From NCBI GenBank assembly GCA_021783935.1, contig JAJXTK010000052.1, positions 1-16,071 on the forward strand: a stretch of 16,071 nt of DNA, given 5' to 3'. The translations under genes and the position numbers were made by a program. Below the pieces are notes generated by a model. It ran no database searches. It had not been told where the DNA came from and saw only the letters and a list, made by a program, of their open reading frames with translations. This stretch comes from Myxococcales bacterium (GTDB lineage Bacteria > Myxococcota_A > Polyangia > Polyangiales > JADJMO01). Of the stretch, positions 6,862 to 13,967 are shown one piece after another. Positions within the stretch are counted from its first letter, which is position 1, and each line of letters opens with the position of its first letter.

Positions 6862-9207
6862 ATGCCGTCGATCCTTCGCCTCACCCGCGCCGCTTCCCCG
6901 TTCGTCCTGTCGGCCGTCGTCGCTGCGTGCTCGTCCAAGTCGAGCCAGGGCCCGGCTGCGCCGACCTTCACCGCCGCCTTCGCGATCCCTGCTTCGGGGG
7001 CGCCCGACTTCCTCGACGTGCCGTTCCCGAGCGACCTCAACGTCGCGGCCGACGGCACCATCCACTACGCGGTCGATCCGAACGGCGTCGCCGGTCTGAG
7101 CAAGATCTTCCCCGCGCCCAAGGGGGCGCAGTACGCCGCCGACGCGTTGGCCCGCACCCGCGGCTTCGGCGTCTACGGCGGCGCGATCTTCGAGCTCGAC
7201 GACGGCGCGCCCGACACCGCGGGGCTGCCGACGGGGCAGGCCGGCGAGTGCAGCGGCCCCGACGCCAAGGTCGTCTACGTCGATCTGACGGCCAGCACGA
7301 CCGTCGACTGCCAGGCGAACTGGAACGACGACACGGCCGCCGACCAGCAGGGCACCACGCCGGTGCTCACCGTGCGCACGGCGCGCGGCCTCGTGCTCCC
7401 CGAGGGGCACCAGATCGCGATCCTGCTCACGAGCGCGATCACCTCGAGCGGCACGCCGCTGTCGCCGAGCGCCCAGTTCGCCGCGATCCGCGACGGCACG
7501 CGCGGCAGCGCCGTGGAGCAGGCGTACGGCACGGCGATCGACGAGGCGGCGGGCCTCGGCAAGGTCGACAAGTCGAAGGTCGTCTCGGCGGCCGTCTACA
7601 CGACCGGCAAGGTCACCGACGAGCTCCGGCAGGCGCGCGAGCTCGCCGCCAAGGCCGGCACGCCGATGCTCGCCTGGGGCGCGGCCGACGTCGCGCCGGT
7701 GCAGCCCGCGAAGTTCACCAACGTCTCGCCGCTGCCGGCCGGCTGGACGGCGTCGCTCGATGCGCTCTTCGGCAAGCCGAACCAGATCACGGTGAACGGC
7801 GCGAAGCAGGACGATCCGAACTGGGGCGGCGAGAACCCCGGCGTGCCGCACGACGCCATCGGCGCGATGGGGGTCGCGAGCTTCTCGGCGCCGAGCTTCC
7901 TCGTCTACGCGGCGGGCAAGAGCTTCGCCGATCCGACCAACGGCACTTTTTATCACGATCCGAGCGGCAAGGTCGCCGTCAACCCCGCCGCGTCGAGCGC
8001 GAAGATCTGGATCACCTTCGTCGTGCCCAACGCCCCGATGCCGGGCAGCGGCTGGCCGGTGGTCGTCTATCAGCACGGCATGGGCGGCCAGCGCGGCGAC
8101 TGCCTCGCGTTCGCCAACGAGCTCGCGCGCGCCGGCTTCGCGACCGCGGCGATCGAGATCGTCGAGCAGGGCACTCGCGGCGACGACGCGACTGCCCGCG
8201 GCGATTCGAAGAGCGACTACGCGCGCCCGACCTCGACGTACCATGGCCCCGACGGCTTCACGGACACCAATTCCAGCGGCAACTTCCCGCCGAACCAGCT
8301 CTTCGGCAGCCTCTTCCGCATCGCGGGCATGCGCGATCAGTTCAAGCAGTCGGCGGTCGATCACACCACCCTGCGCCGGCTGCTCGCGAGCTCGCCGACG
8401 CTCGACGGCCTCGCGATCGGCGGCGTCGCGCCCAAGATCGACGGCGCCAAGGTCGCCTACTTCGGCGACTCGCTCGGCGGCATCGTCGGCGCCATCACCG
8501 CGGGCATCGAGCCGAACTACGCCGGCTACGCGCTCGACGTGCCGGGCGGCGCCATGTTCCGTGAGCTCGCCCCCAACTCGCCCAACATCTACGGGCTGAT
8601 CAAGGCGGCGGCGTCGCTCTTCTACGGCTTCGATCACCCGCAGCTGCCGCCGTGGCACCCGGTCGAGCAGATCTTCCAGCACGTGGTGGACGGCGGCGAT
8701 CCGATCGCGCTCGCCCCGACGGTGATGAACCCGGTCGCGATCGACAACGCGATCCCGCGCCCGCGCAACGTGCTCATGTTCGAGGTGCTCGCCGACGAGC
8801 TCGTCTCCAACGCGTCGACCGAGGCGCTCGCGCGCGCGATGGGTATCCCCGTCGGCAAGCCGCACGAGGCGAAGCTGCTCGCGTCGCTCGCGGAGGTCGA
8901 CGCGACGGCGGGCGTGCACGACGTCCCGAAGACCGGCGTGACCGGCGTGCTCTTGCAGCAGTACCCGGCCGAGCACGGTTCGAACCTCTTCGACGAGACC
9001 GGCTCGCGCAGCTACGGCGTCGAGGGGCCCGACTACTCCAACCTGCGGCAGGACCCCTTCCCCCAGCTCGGCAAGCCGATCACGTTCACGCAGGATTTCC
9101 GGGCTGCGCAGCAGGTCGTGCTCTCGTTCCTGACCAGCGCGCTCGCCGGGCAGGTGCCGACCGTCACGTGGACCGACGCGCCGGCGACGCCGACCGACGC
9201 CCAGTGA
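6862..9207 (+). CDS. Lipoprotein alpha/beta-hydrolase (extracellular lipase-like)
   Basis: A 781-residue predicted lipoprotein. Residues 1-22 form a signal peptide with lipobox VAAC, so Cys23 would be lipidated and the enzyme exported. The N-terminal part contains an FLDVPFPSDLN segment recalling the N-terminal domain of bacterial virulence-type lipases (Pla-1/cef, VolA). The hydrolase core shows the oxyanion segment YQHGMGG (His405-Gly406), the nucleophile elbow GDSLGG with Ser537, a candidate acid at Asp645 (LADELV) and a candidate His705 (PAEHG). The reaction is thus ester hydrolysis, of lipid or another ester. It is transcribed alone and divergently from the kinase operon, and ends 6 bp before a terminator hairpin. 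The ATG at 6862 is the start that places the signal peptide correctly; the ribosome site is weak. The fold and export are well supported; the substrate is inferred. Confidence 0.8.
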   Translation: MPSILRLTRAASPFVLSAVVAACSSKSSQGPAAPTFTAAFAIPASGAPDFLDVPFPSDLNVAADGTIHYAVDPNGVAGLSKIFPAPKGAQYAADALARTRGFGVYGGAIFELDDGAPDTAGLPTGQAGECSGPDAKVVYVDLTASTTVDCQANWNDDTAADQQGTTPVLTVRTARGLVLPEGHQIAILLTSAITSSGTPLSPSAQFAAIRDGTRGSAVEQAYGTAIDEAAGLGKVDKSKVVSAAVYTTGKVTDELRQARELAAKAGTPMLAWGAADVAPVQPAKFTNVSPLPAGWTASLDALFGKPNQITVNGAKQDDPNWGGENPGVPHDAIGAMGVASFSAPSFLVYAAGKSFADPTNGTFYHDPSGKVAVNPAASSAKIWITFVVPNAPMPGSGWPVVVYQHGMGGQRGDCLAFANELARAGFATAAIEIVEQGTRGDDATARGDSKSDYARPTSTYHGPDGFTDTNSSGNFPPNQLFGSLFRIAGMRDQFKQSAVDHTTLRRLLASSPTLDGLAIGGVAPKIDGAKVAYFGDSLGGIVGAITAGIEPNYAGYALDVPGGAMFRELAPNSPNIYGLIKAAASLFYGFDHPQLPPWHPVEQIFQHVVDGGDPIALAPTVMNPVAIDNAIPRPRNVLMFEVLADELVSNASTEALARAMGIPVGKPHEAKLLASLAEVDATAGVHDVPKTGVTGVLLQQYPAEHGSNLFDETGSRSYGVEGPDYSNLRQDPFPQLGKPITFTQDFRAAQQVVLSFLTSALAGQVPTVTWTDAPATPTDAQ

Positions 9208-9213
9208 GACCCA

Positions 9214-9235
9214 GTCCCGGGGTGGTCCCCGGGAC
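9214..9235. terminator. Perfect 9-bp hairpin between converging genes
   Basis: GTCCCGGGG (9214-9222) pairs perfectly with CCCCGGGAC (9227-9235) around a TGGT loop, 6 bp after the hydrolase stop and 44 bp beyond the end of the converging gene. There is no T tract on either side. Its symmetric position suggests that it serves both converging transcripts. Confidence 0.55.
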
Positions 9236-9279
9236 CTGCGACGCGGACGTTCGGGGAGCGCCGGGGGGCGGCGCGCGCC

Positions 9280-10923
9280 TCAACCGCGCTTGAAGATGCG
9301 GCCGTAGTAGTCGCTCACCTCGGTGCCGGTGAGGCGCGTGAAGAACGTGGAGTAGCTCATCCAGATCGCGAGCCCGTTGAGATCACGGAACGTCGGCGGC
9401 AGGAAGCGCGGCGGCTTCACCACGCCGTCTTGCGAGCGCGCGTAGAGCACCGGCACGTCCTCGTGCGCGATCTTGCCGACGAACAGGAACGGGATGAGCT
9501 CCGGGCGATCGTGCTCGATGCACGCGCGGATGAACGCGTAGTTGAGGACGATCCCCTTCGAGTAGCAGATGTCCTTGGTGTAGGGGGCCCCGCCGGTCGT
9601 CGTGCCGCCGCGGAAGATGCGGCGCGTGGCGTTGAAGCACTCCTCTTCTTCGTACCCCTCGGTGCGATACCAGTCGAAGACCTGGCAGAAGTCGGCGCCG
9701 TCCTCGGCCTTGTCGACCGCGAGCACGCGATCGTTGAGACGCCGCGCGCGCCGCGGGTAGGTGCGCAGCGTGAAGATCTCGAGGATCGCGGCGAGCCCCT
9801 CCTGCGCGGCGGTGGTGCGCGGCGGCCCCTTGCCGAGCCAGCGCGCGACCGGCTGCGCGCTGCCGTTCAGCGACGTCGCGAGGTGCACCCACCCCTCGTG
9901 CACTTCGAAGAGATCGATGTCGCGCATCGAGAAGAGCGCGCCCTTGCGGATCTTCAGGTAGTCGCTGCCGGCGGCCGCGTCGGCGAACATCCCGTCGTCC
10001 TCCTCGACGCGCACCTGCGACTCGCCGAAGTAGCCGGTGAGGCGCGCGTTGAGGATCTCGACCGCCTTCTGCGCCGGGACGTCGCGCTCCTTGTTCGGAC
10101 CGAGCTCGTCGGGCAGGTTCGTGAGCAGATCGTAGAGGACGAAGGCGCTGTCGCGCACCGAGGTGCGACCGTCGGGGTACTTGTCCTTCGGTGAGCCGTA
10201 CAGCTTGCGCGACCAGCCGTAGAACAGCGGCGTGCCGCGCGCCTCGAGCATGCGCACGGTGTCGCGGTACTGCGTCGCCGTCGCCGTGAGGATGTGCGCG
10301 ATCTCGTCCTCGTCGGGGAGCTCGCGATCGATGTCGCGCAAGATGTCCTCGAACTCGGCGATCTTCGCCTTGGGCTCGTAGCCGAGCTCGACGCGCTGGT
10401 ACCAGTCGACGCCGACCTGCGGCGGCTCCTTGAAGCGCGAGGCCTTGAACTTCTCCCAGATGGTCGGCTCCCACTGGATCGCGTGCAGCACGCGGATCGG
10501 CCGCTGCGCTTCGACGATGCGCTGCGAGAGGTTCGCGACGATCTCCTTGTACGAGCGCCACGGCCCGGCGGCGGGCGGCGGCGGGATCGACGGGATCTCG
10601 AGCGTCGGGTGCACGATCGGCTCGGCGATGGGATCGATCGCGCGCGGCGTGCCAGGCGGGGGGCGGCCGGCGCGCCTCTGCCCCGTCCTCGGCTCCTCGA
10701 GCGGCGCAAGCGGCGGCGGCTCGGGGAGCGCGGCGGGCTCGCGGCTCGGGGAGCGCTCCTTCCTCGCGCCCTCGCGCGGCGACTCGGGCGCGGGCTCGTT
10801 CACCGGCGGCGACGCCGCGTCGCGCGCGGTGCGCGGGCGCACCTCCGGCTCGTCCTCGCTCCCGCGATGCGCAAGGAGCGGGTTCGACGGGGGGCGCTCC
10901 GCCGGCGATTCGGGACGACCCAT
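9280..10923 (-). CDS. DUF1704/MATCAP-type zinc metallopeptidase with disordered N-terminus
   Basis: A 547-residue protein of the DUF1704 family (MATCAP-like; bacterial members are often labelled 'flavohemoglobin expression-modulating QEGLA motif protein'). The putative zinc site is the HExxxH motif in EVHEGWVH (His342, Glu343, His347), followed by the QEGLA motif at 374-378, whose Glu375 would be the third ligand. The eukaryotic relative MATCAP removes C-terminal tyrosine from tubulin; the bacterial substrate is unknown. Residues 1-120 are rich in Pro, Glu and Arg and probably disordered; the conserved domain begins near 122. No signal peptide or membrane span is seen, so it is likely cytoplasmic. 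The ATG at 10923 is supported by AAGGAG three bases upstream. It stands alone, converging with the hydrolase gene and divergent from a small lipoprotein gene. The family call is strong; the function is inferred. Confidence 0.85.
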   Translation of the reverse strand: MGRPESPAERPPSNPLLAHRGSEDEPEVRPRTARDAASPPVNEPAPESPREGARKERSPSREPAALPEPPPLAPLEEPRTGQRRAGRPPPGTPRAIDPIAEPIVHPTLEIPSIPPPPAAGPWRSYKEIVANLSQRIVEAQRPIRVLHAIQWEPTIWEKFKASRFKEPPQVGVDWYQRVELGYEPKAKIAEFEDILRDIDRELPDEDEIAHILTATATQYRDTVRMLEARGTPLFYGWSRKLYGSPKDKYPDGRTSVRDSAFVLYDLLTNLPDELGPNKERDVPAQKAVEILNARLTGYFGESQVRVEEDDGMFADAAAGSDYLKIRKGALFSMRDIDLFEVHEGWVHLATSLNGSAQPVARWLGKGPPRTTAAQEGLAAILEIFTLRTYPRRARRLNDRVLAVDKAEDGADFCQVFDWYRTEGYEEEECFNATRRIFRGGTTTGGAPYTKDICYSKGIVLNYAFIRACIEHDRPELIPFLFVGKIAHEDVPVLYARSQDGVVKPPRFLPPTFRDLNGLAIWMSYSTFFTRLTGTEVSDYYGRIFKRG

Positions 10924-10926
10924 TGA

Positions 10927-10932
10927 CTCCTT
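10927..10932 (-). promoter_or_regulatory. Ribosome binding site of the DUF1704 gene
   Basis: Read on the minus strand, AAGGAG stands three bases before the ATG at 10923. It is one of the few strong Shine-Dalgarno matches in the window, and it fixes the long start that includes the disordered N-terminus. The spacing is shorter than ideal. Confidence 0.6.
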
Positions 10933-11139
10933 ATGTACGCGACTTCCGCAGCACGGGCAATCGGCTTCGCGTCACGCGCTCGCGACGAGGGGCGAGCGGA
11001 GCGCGCGGGAAGCGCCGCGCCAGCTGCCCGGCTTCCCAAGAACGCCTTGCGCGCCGAGCGGGGGTGACCGACTGTCGTGCCCGCTCGTCCGCGCGCGCGT
11101 CAGAGGGGTCGTTCGCGCGTGAGCCGGCTCGGAGGCACC

Positions 11140-11784
11140 ATGAACCGCTCGTTGCTCCTCGCTTCGTCTCTCGTCCTTTTCTCGTCGGCCTGCTTCGTGG
11201 AGGATCCCGCGCCTAAGACCGCGTCGAGCGCCCCGCCGCCAGCGACCGCGACCGTCGCGCCGCCAGCGACCGCGACCGTCGCGCCGCCGGCGACCGCGAC
11301 GACCTACCCGGCCCCCACCGCGACCGTCGCGCCGCAGCCGACGGCCACCGCCGCGCCGCGACCGACGACCTCGCCGTACCCCGCGCCGACCACGACCACC
11401 ACGTTCCCGGCGCCGACGATGCCCGCGCCCGGCACGGCCCCCGCGCTCCCTCCGGGGCTCGCGTTGCCGAACGTGTGCGTGCCCATCGGCTCGTGGACCA
11501 AGCAGTTCGACAACGGCCTGCCCGCCAGCGGAACGGTGGAGATCGGCACGCCCTTGCTGTTCAACCAGTTTCCGGTGACCGACGGCGTGGTGGTCGCCAA
11601 CGCCCCGATCGGCACGCTCAAGGGCACCGGCGCGATGACGTCGACCAACGACCTGAGCGTCGACGTGAGCAACGGCGCGATCCTCGCGAGCTACACGTGC
11701 AAGTTCACCGGCGCGAGCTGCAACCAGGGGAGCTGCACGATGACCAAGGGGGGCGTCGGCGGCTTCAAGCTCGTCAAGCGCTGA
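11140..11784 (+). CDS. Small lipoprotein with Pro/Thr-repeat linker and C-terminal domain
   Basis: A 214-residue protein that I cannot assign to a named family. Residues 1-17 form a signal peptide ending in SSA before Cys18, a plausible though not ideal lipobox. Residues 24-108 are a low-complexity linker of Ala, Pro, Thr and Val, including copies of ATATVAPP. Residues 109-214 form a compact domain with Cys113, Cys187, Cys194 and Cys199, which could make two disulfides after export. It looks like a surface lipoprotein whose C-terminal domain is held away from the membrane by an extended linker. The start at 11140 was chosen over an earlier in-frame start because GGAGG at 11131-11135 stands four bases upstream and the signal peptide begins exactly there. 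A long stem-loop follows the stop directly. Export is well supported; the function is unknown. Confidence 0.75.
   Translation: MNRSLLLASSLVLFSSACFVEDPAPKTASSAPPPATATVAPPATATVAPPATATTYPAPTATVAPQPTATAAPRPTTSPYPAPTTTTTFPAPTMPAPGTAPALPPGLALPNVCVPIGSWTKQFDNGLPASGTVEIGTPLLFNQFPVTDGVVVANAPIGTLKGTGAMTSTNDLSVDVSNGAILASYTCKFTGASCNQGSCTMTKGGVGGFKLVKR
11241..11300 (+). repeat. 24-bp tandem repeat inside the lipoprotein gene
   Basis: Two identical 24-bp units (11241-11264 and 11265-11288) are followed by a partial third (11289-11300) with one change at its first base. Each unit encodes eight residues, ATATVAPP in frame, so slippage changes linker length without a frameshift. Looser variants continue to about 11420. 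Confidence 0.85.
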
Positions 11785-11838
11785 GCGATCGCGGCGCGCC
11801 CTGGCGAGCAGGATCCGTGCTCGCCGCGCGCCGATCGC
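11785..11838 (+). terminator. Long stem-loop immediately after lipoprotein stop
   Basis: Starting at the base after the TGA stop, three helices stack: 11785-11791 with 11832-11838, 11794-11799 with 11826-11831, and 11803-11810 with 11818-11825. That is 21 pairs with two small bulges on the left arm and the loop GGATCCG. No T run follows. It probably ends or protects the lipoprotein mRNA and separates it from the 6S promoter 37 bp downstream. Confidence 0.6.
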
Positions 11839-11874
11839 CGCGCGAAAGGACCTCGTCATTTGCTCGCTCCGACG

Positions 11875-11902
11875 TTGACGGCGCCGCGGCGAGTGTTACG
11901 AG
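11875..11902 (+). promoter_or_regulatory. Sigma-70-type promoter for the 6S-like RNA
   Basis: TTGACG (11875-11880) is a near-consensus -35 element. After a 16-bp spacer comes TACGAG (11897-11902), preceded by TG at 11894-11895 as in an extended -10. This predicts a start at about 11909, exactly where the closing stem of the RNA begins. The -10 hexamer alone is weak; the agreement in position is the main support. Confidence 0.6.
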
Positions 11903-11908
11903 ATCAGT

Positions 11909-12101
11909 GTTCCCTCTGCGTGGCCCGTAGGCGGCCTTCGATGGATCCCTCGTGAGTATGAACCGGGATCCGAACGTGCGTCGTTGCGCAAGCCCGGGGT
12001 CTTTCACCGGGAAGCCTGAAGGCGCACATCAAAGGGTCCCACCTAGCGCTCTAGCTAGGGGTTCATGCTGGCCAACACCTACGACCATCGCGGTACGGAA
12101 C
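11909..12101 (+). ncRNA. ssrS: 6S RNA (regulator of RNA polymerase)
   Basis: A ~193-nt region between a promoter and an intrinsic terminator folds like 6S RNA, which binds the housekeeping RNA polymerase as an open-promoter mimic. The ends pair: GTTCC (11909-11913) with GGAAC (12097-12101), and CGTAGG (11926-11931) with CCTACG (12068-12073). The apical arm has CCCGG, a loop, CCGGG, then AAGCCTGAA, matching in order the E. coli arm CUCGG-loop-CCGAG-AAGCCUUAAAA. The 3' side of the central bubble carries CCCACCTAGC...GCTAGGGGTTCA, with a 6-bp hairpin equivalent to the E. coli CCUUGAACC...GGGUUCAAGG segment. A 7-bp hairpin on the 5' side (11943-11949 with 11965-11971) is an alternative fold. No credible protein is encoded. 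The neighbours differ from the usual ygfA context of gamma-proteobacteria. The match was made by eye, without a covariance model. Confidence 0.82.
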
Positions 12102-12108
12102 TTCTTCG

Positions 12109-12144
12109 GAACGGCTCGCAGCGATGCGGGCCGTTCGCTTTTTT
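12109..12144 (+). terminator. Intrinsic terminator of the 6S-like RNA
   Basis: A 12-bp stem (12109-12120 with 12125-12136, one G-U pair) with a GCGA tetraloop is followed after two bases by six T residues (12139-12144). It begins seven bases after the closing helix of the RNA. It is the only textbook intrinsic terminator in the window. Confidence 0.9.
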
Positions 12145-12198
12145 GCGAATGGCCCCGCTGCGCGAGGCCTGCGACGGGGAGCGAGCGCCGCTCCCCCT

Positions 12199-12325
12199 CG
12201 TGCTCCCCCACCGCACGGCAAGACGTGGCTGGGTGCGGCCGTTGCGTCCGCTTCGTGCTCCCCACCGCACGGGAAGAAGCGGCTGCGTGCGGCCTGCGTC
12301 CGCTTCGTGCTCCCCACCACGCGCC
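12199..12325. repeat. ~52-bp imperfect tandem repeats
   Basis: Unit 1 (12199-12253) and unit 2 (12254-12305) both run from CGTGCTCCCC to GTCCGCTT, and a partial third unit starts at 12306. They differ by about three inserted bases and a few substitutions. They lie in the spacer between the 6S terminator and the DUF362 gene. I see no coding or promoter signal; the rest of 12145-12415 holds only a short hairpin near the next start codon. Confidence 0.75.
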
Positions 12326-12374
12326 AAGCCGAGGTCGCGCGAGGCCGTGAGGCGGGGGCAGGGCCGCGAAGGTG

Positions 12375-12394
12375 CGCCCCCAGCGCAGGGGGCG
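12375..12394 (+). other. Hairpin in the leader of the DUF362 gene
   Basis: CGCCCCC (12375-12381) pairs perfectly with GGGGGCG (12388-12394) around AGCGCA, ending 21 bp before the DUF362 start codon. It may affect translation or may be chance in GC-rich sequence. It matches no known riboswitch. Confidence 0.3.
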
Positions 12395-12415
12395 GGGGGC
12401 TGGTAGCTTTGGACG

Positions 12416-13957
12416 ATGGACCCCAACGCCCACAAGCCGAAGGTCATCCTCCGCCACTGCGACGCGTACGACCCGGAGCGGATCCGCGCGATCGTCCGCG
12501 AGGGGCTCGACGAGCTCGGGCTTCGCCCTTCGGGGCGCGCGCTCGTGAAGCCGAACCTCGTGGCCGCGGGGCCGCTGTTCGAGCACGCGCACACGCGCCC
12601 GGAGTTCGCGGAGGGGGTGCTCCTCGCGCTGCGCGATCGCGACGGGGGCATGAGCGAGCTCGCGGTCGGTGAGCGCTGCGGCATCACGATCCCCTCGCGC
12701 ATGGCGTTCGCCGACTCGGGGTTCGAGCCGATGCTCGAGCGGCTCGGGGTCAAGCGCTACTACTTCGAGGAGGAGCCGCAGGTCGAGATCCCGCTCACGC
12801 ACGAGGGGCGCCTGCGCGACTACCTGTTCACGCCGGAGCCGGTGGCCAAGGCCGACTTCTTCGTGAACATCCCGAAATTCAAGGCGCACCCGTGGACCAC
12901 GGTCACCTTCTCGATGAAGAACTACATCGGGATCCAGGACGATCGCCACCGGCTCATCGATCACGATCACCGGCTCAACGAGAAGGTCGCCGACCTGCAG
13001 CACGTCATCCAGCCTCGGTTCATCGCGATCGACGCGATCATCGCGGGCGAGGGGCGGATGCTCACGCCGAAGCCCTTCCGGCTGAACCTGATCGTCATGG
13101 GGAACAACCAGGCCGCCTTCGACGCGGTCTGCGCGCGCATCATCGGCGTCGATCCGCACGAGGTCGAGCACCTCGAGCTCGCGAGCAAGCGCGGCTTCGG
13201 CCCGCTCGATCTCGAGCACATCGAGCTGTCGGGGGACGTGACGTTCGACGAGGCGCGCGCCCGCGCCAAGGGCTTCCAGGTGGGGCTCGTGCGCGTCGAG
13301 AAGTACTTCGAAGGGTCGCAGATCACCGCGTACGCGGGGCCGCCGCCGGAGGCGGAGCACGCCGACTACTGCTGGGGAGGCTGCCCGGGCGCGATGGAGG
13401 AGGCGATCGAGATCCTGCGCCTCTTCGACCAGGCCGTCGACGCGAAGATGCCGCGCATCCACATCGTGTTCGGTGACTACCAGGGAGCCATCGACGCGAA
13501 GCCGGGCGAGAAGGTCGTCTTCATCGGCGACTGCGCCAAGTGGCAGGGCAACCTCGGCGGCGAGCTCGTGCAGCTGCGCAGCCAGTACCGGGATCGCAGC
13601 GAGAAGGATCCGCACCATGCAAAATCCGACGACATCTACGCGAAGATGGTCTCGGTGACCGCGAAGCTCGCGCTCTCGGGGGGCAAGCCGTACATCCGCC
13701 TCGACGGCTGCCCGGTCAGCGTCGCCGAGCAGGTGCTCACGCTGGTCGGGCTCACGCCGGGGGCGAAGAACCCCTACTTCGACCCGGAGCAGGTGATTGG
13801 CTACAACAAGGCGTACCTGCGCTGGCGCGCGCACACCTTGGCCCAGCGCCTCCGCGGCCAGCCGTACCAGCGCGCGGGGCACGCCGAGCGCGGCGACGGC
13901 GCGCCCGAGCTCCACAAGGACACGGCGAAGTACCTCGAGGGGGACGCCGAGGAGTAG
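12416..13957 (+). CDS. DUF362 domain protein with C-terminal cysteines
   Basis: A 513-residue protein of the DUF362 family, whose biochemical role is poorly known; several relatives are fused to ferredoxin domains or treated as iron-sulfur proteins. Family-type segments are VKPNLV (44-49), NIPKFKAH (151-158) and MKNYIG (167-172). The separate 4Fe-4S ferredoxin domain found in some relatives is absent. Instead the C-terminal half holds CWGGC (Cys319, Cys323), GDC (Cys373) and DGC (Cys432), four cysteines that could bind a metal or cluster. No signal peptide or membrane span is seen. The length exceeds many family members by about 100-200 residues, mostly C-terminal. The ATG at 12416 begins the conserved region; the ribosome site is weak. 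Its 3' end lies 10 bp from the converging TPM gene, with no hairpin between. The family call is good; the function is unknown. Confidence 0.85.
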   Translation: MDPNAHKPKVILRHCDAYDPERIRAIVREGLDELGLRPSGRALVKPNLVAAGPLFEHAHTRPEFAEGVLLALRDRDGGMSELAVGERCGITIPSRMAFADSGFEPMLERLGVKRYYFEEEPQVEIPLTHEGRLRDYLFTPEPVAKADFFVNIPKFKAHPWTTVTFSMKNYIGIQDDRHRLIDHDHRLNEKVADLQHVIQPRFIAIDAIIAGEGRMLTPKPFRLNLIVMGNNQAAFDAVCARIIGVDPHEVEHLELASKRGFGPLDLEHIELSGDVTFDEARARAKGFQVGLVRVEKYFEGSQITAYAGPPPEAEHADYCWGGCPGAMEEAIEILRLFDQAVDAKMPRIHIVFGDYQGAIDAKPGEKVVFIGDCAKWQGNLGGELVQLRSQYRDRSEKDPHHAKSDDIYAKMVSVTAKLALSGGKPYIRLDGCPVSVAEQVLTLVGLTPGAKNPYFDPEQVIGYNKAYLRWRAHTLAQRLRGQPYQRAGHAERGDGAPELHKDTAKYLEGDAEE

Positions 13958-13967
13958 CGCTCGCCGC

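Noticed and set aside
2926..8976. A 2016-codon open frame on the minus strand
   Set aside because: Only its 3' part (2926-5127) is a real gene, the second kinase. The rest is the antisense of the lipoprotein hydrolase and a shifted frame of the first kinase, with Arg/Ala/Gly-rich low-quality translation typical of GC-rich shadow frames.
10935..10964. A possible minus-strand promoter (TTGCCC, 17 bp, TACATA) before the DUF1704 gene
   Set aside because: Its predicted start site would fall at the start codon and remove the AAGGAG ribosome site from the message, so the two signals conflict; the hexamers are also weak.
12134..12149. TTCGC-T6-GCGAA palindrome overlapping the 6S terminator
   Set aside because: It reuses one arm of the stronger 12-bp terminator stem and its whole loop is the T tract; a chance secondary symmetry is more likely.
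12029..13915. A 628-codon minus-strand open frame
   Set aside because: It is antisense to the well-supported DUF362 gene and runs through the 6S terminator and tandem repeats.
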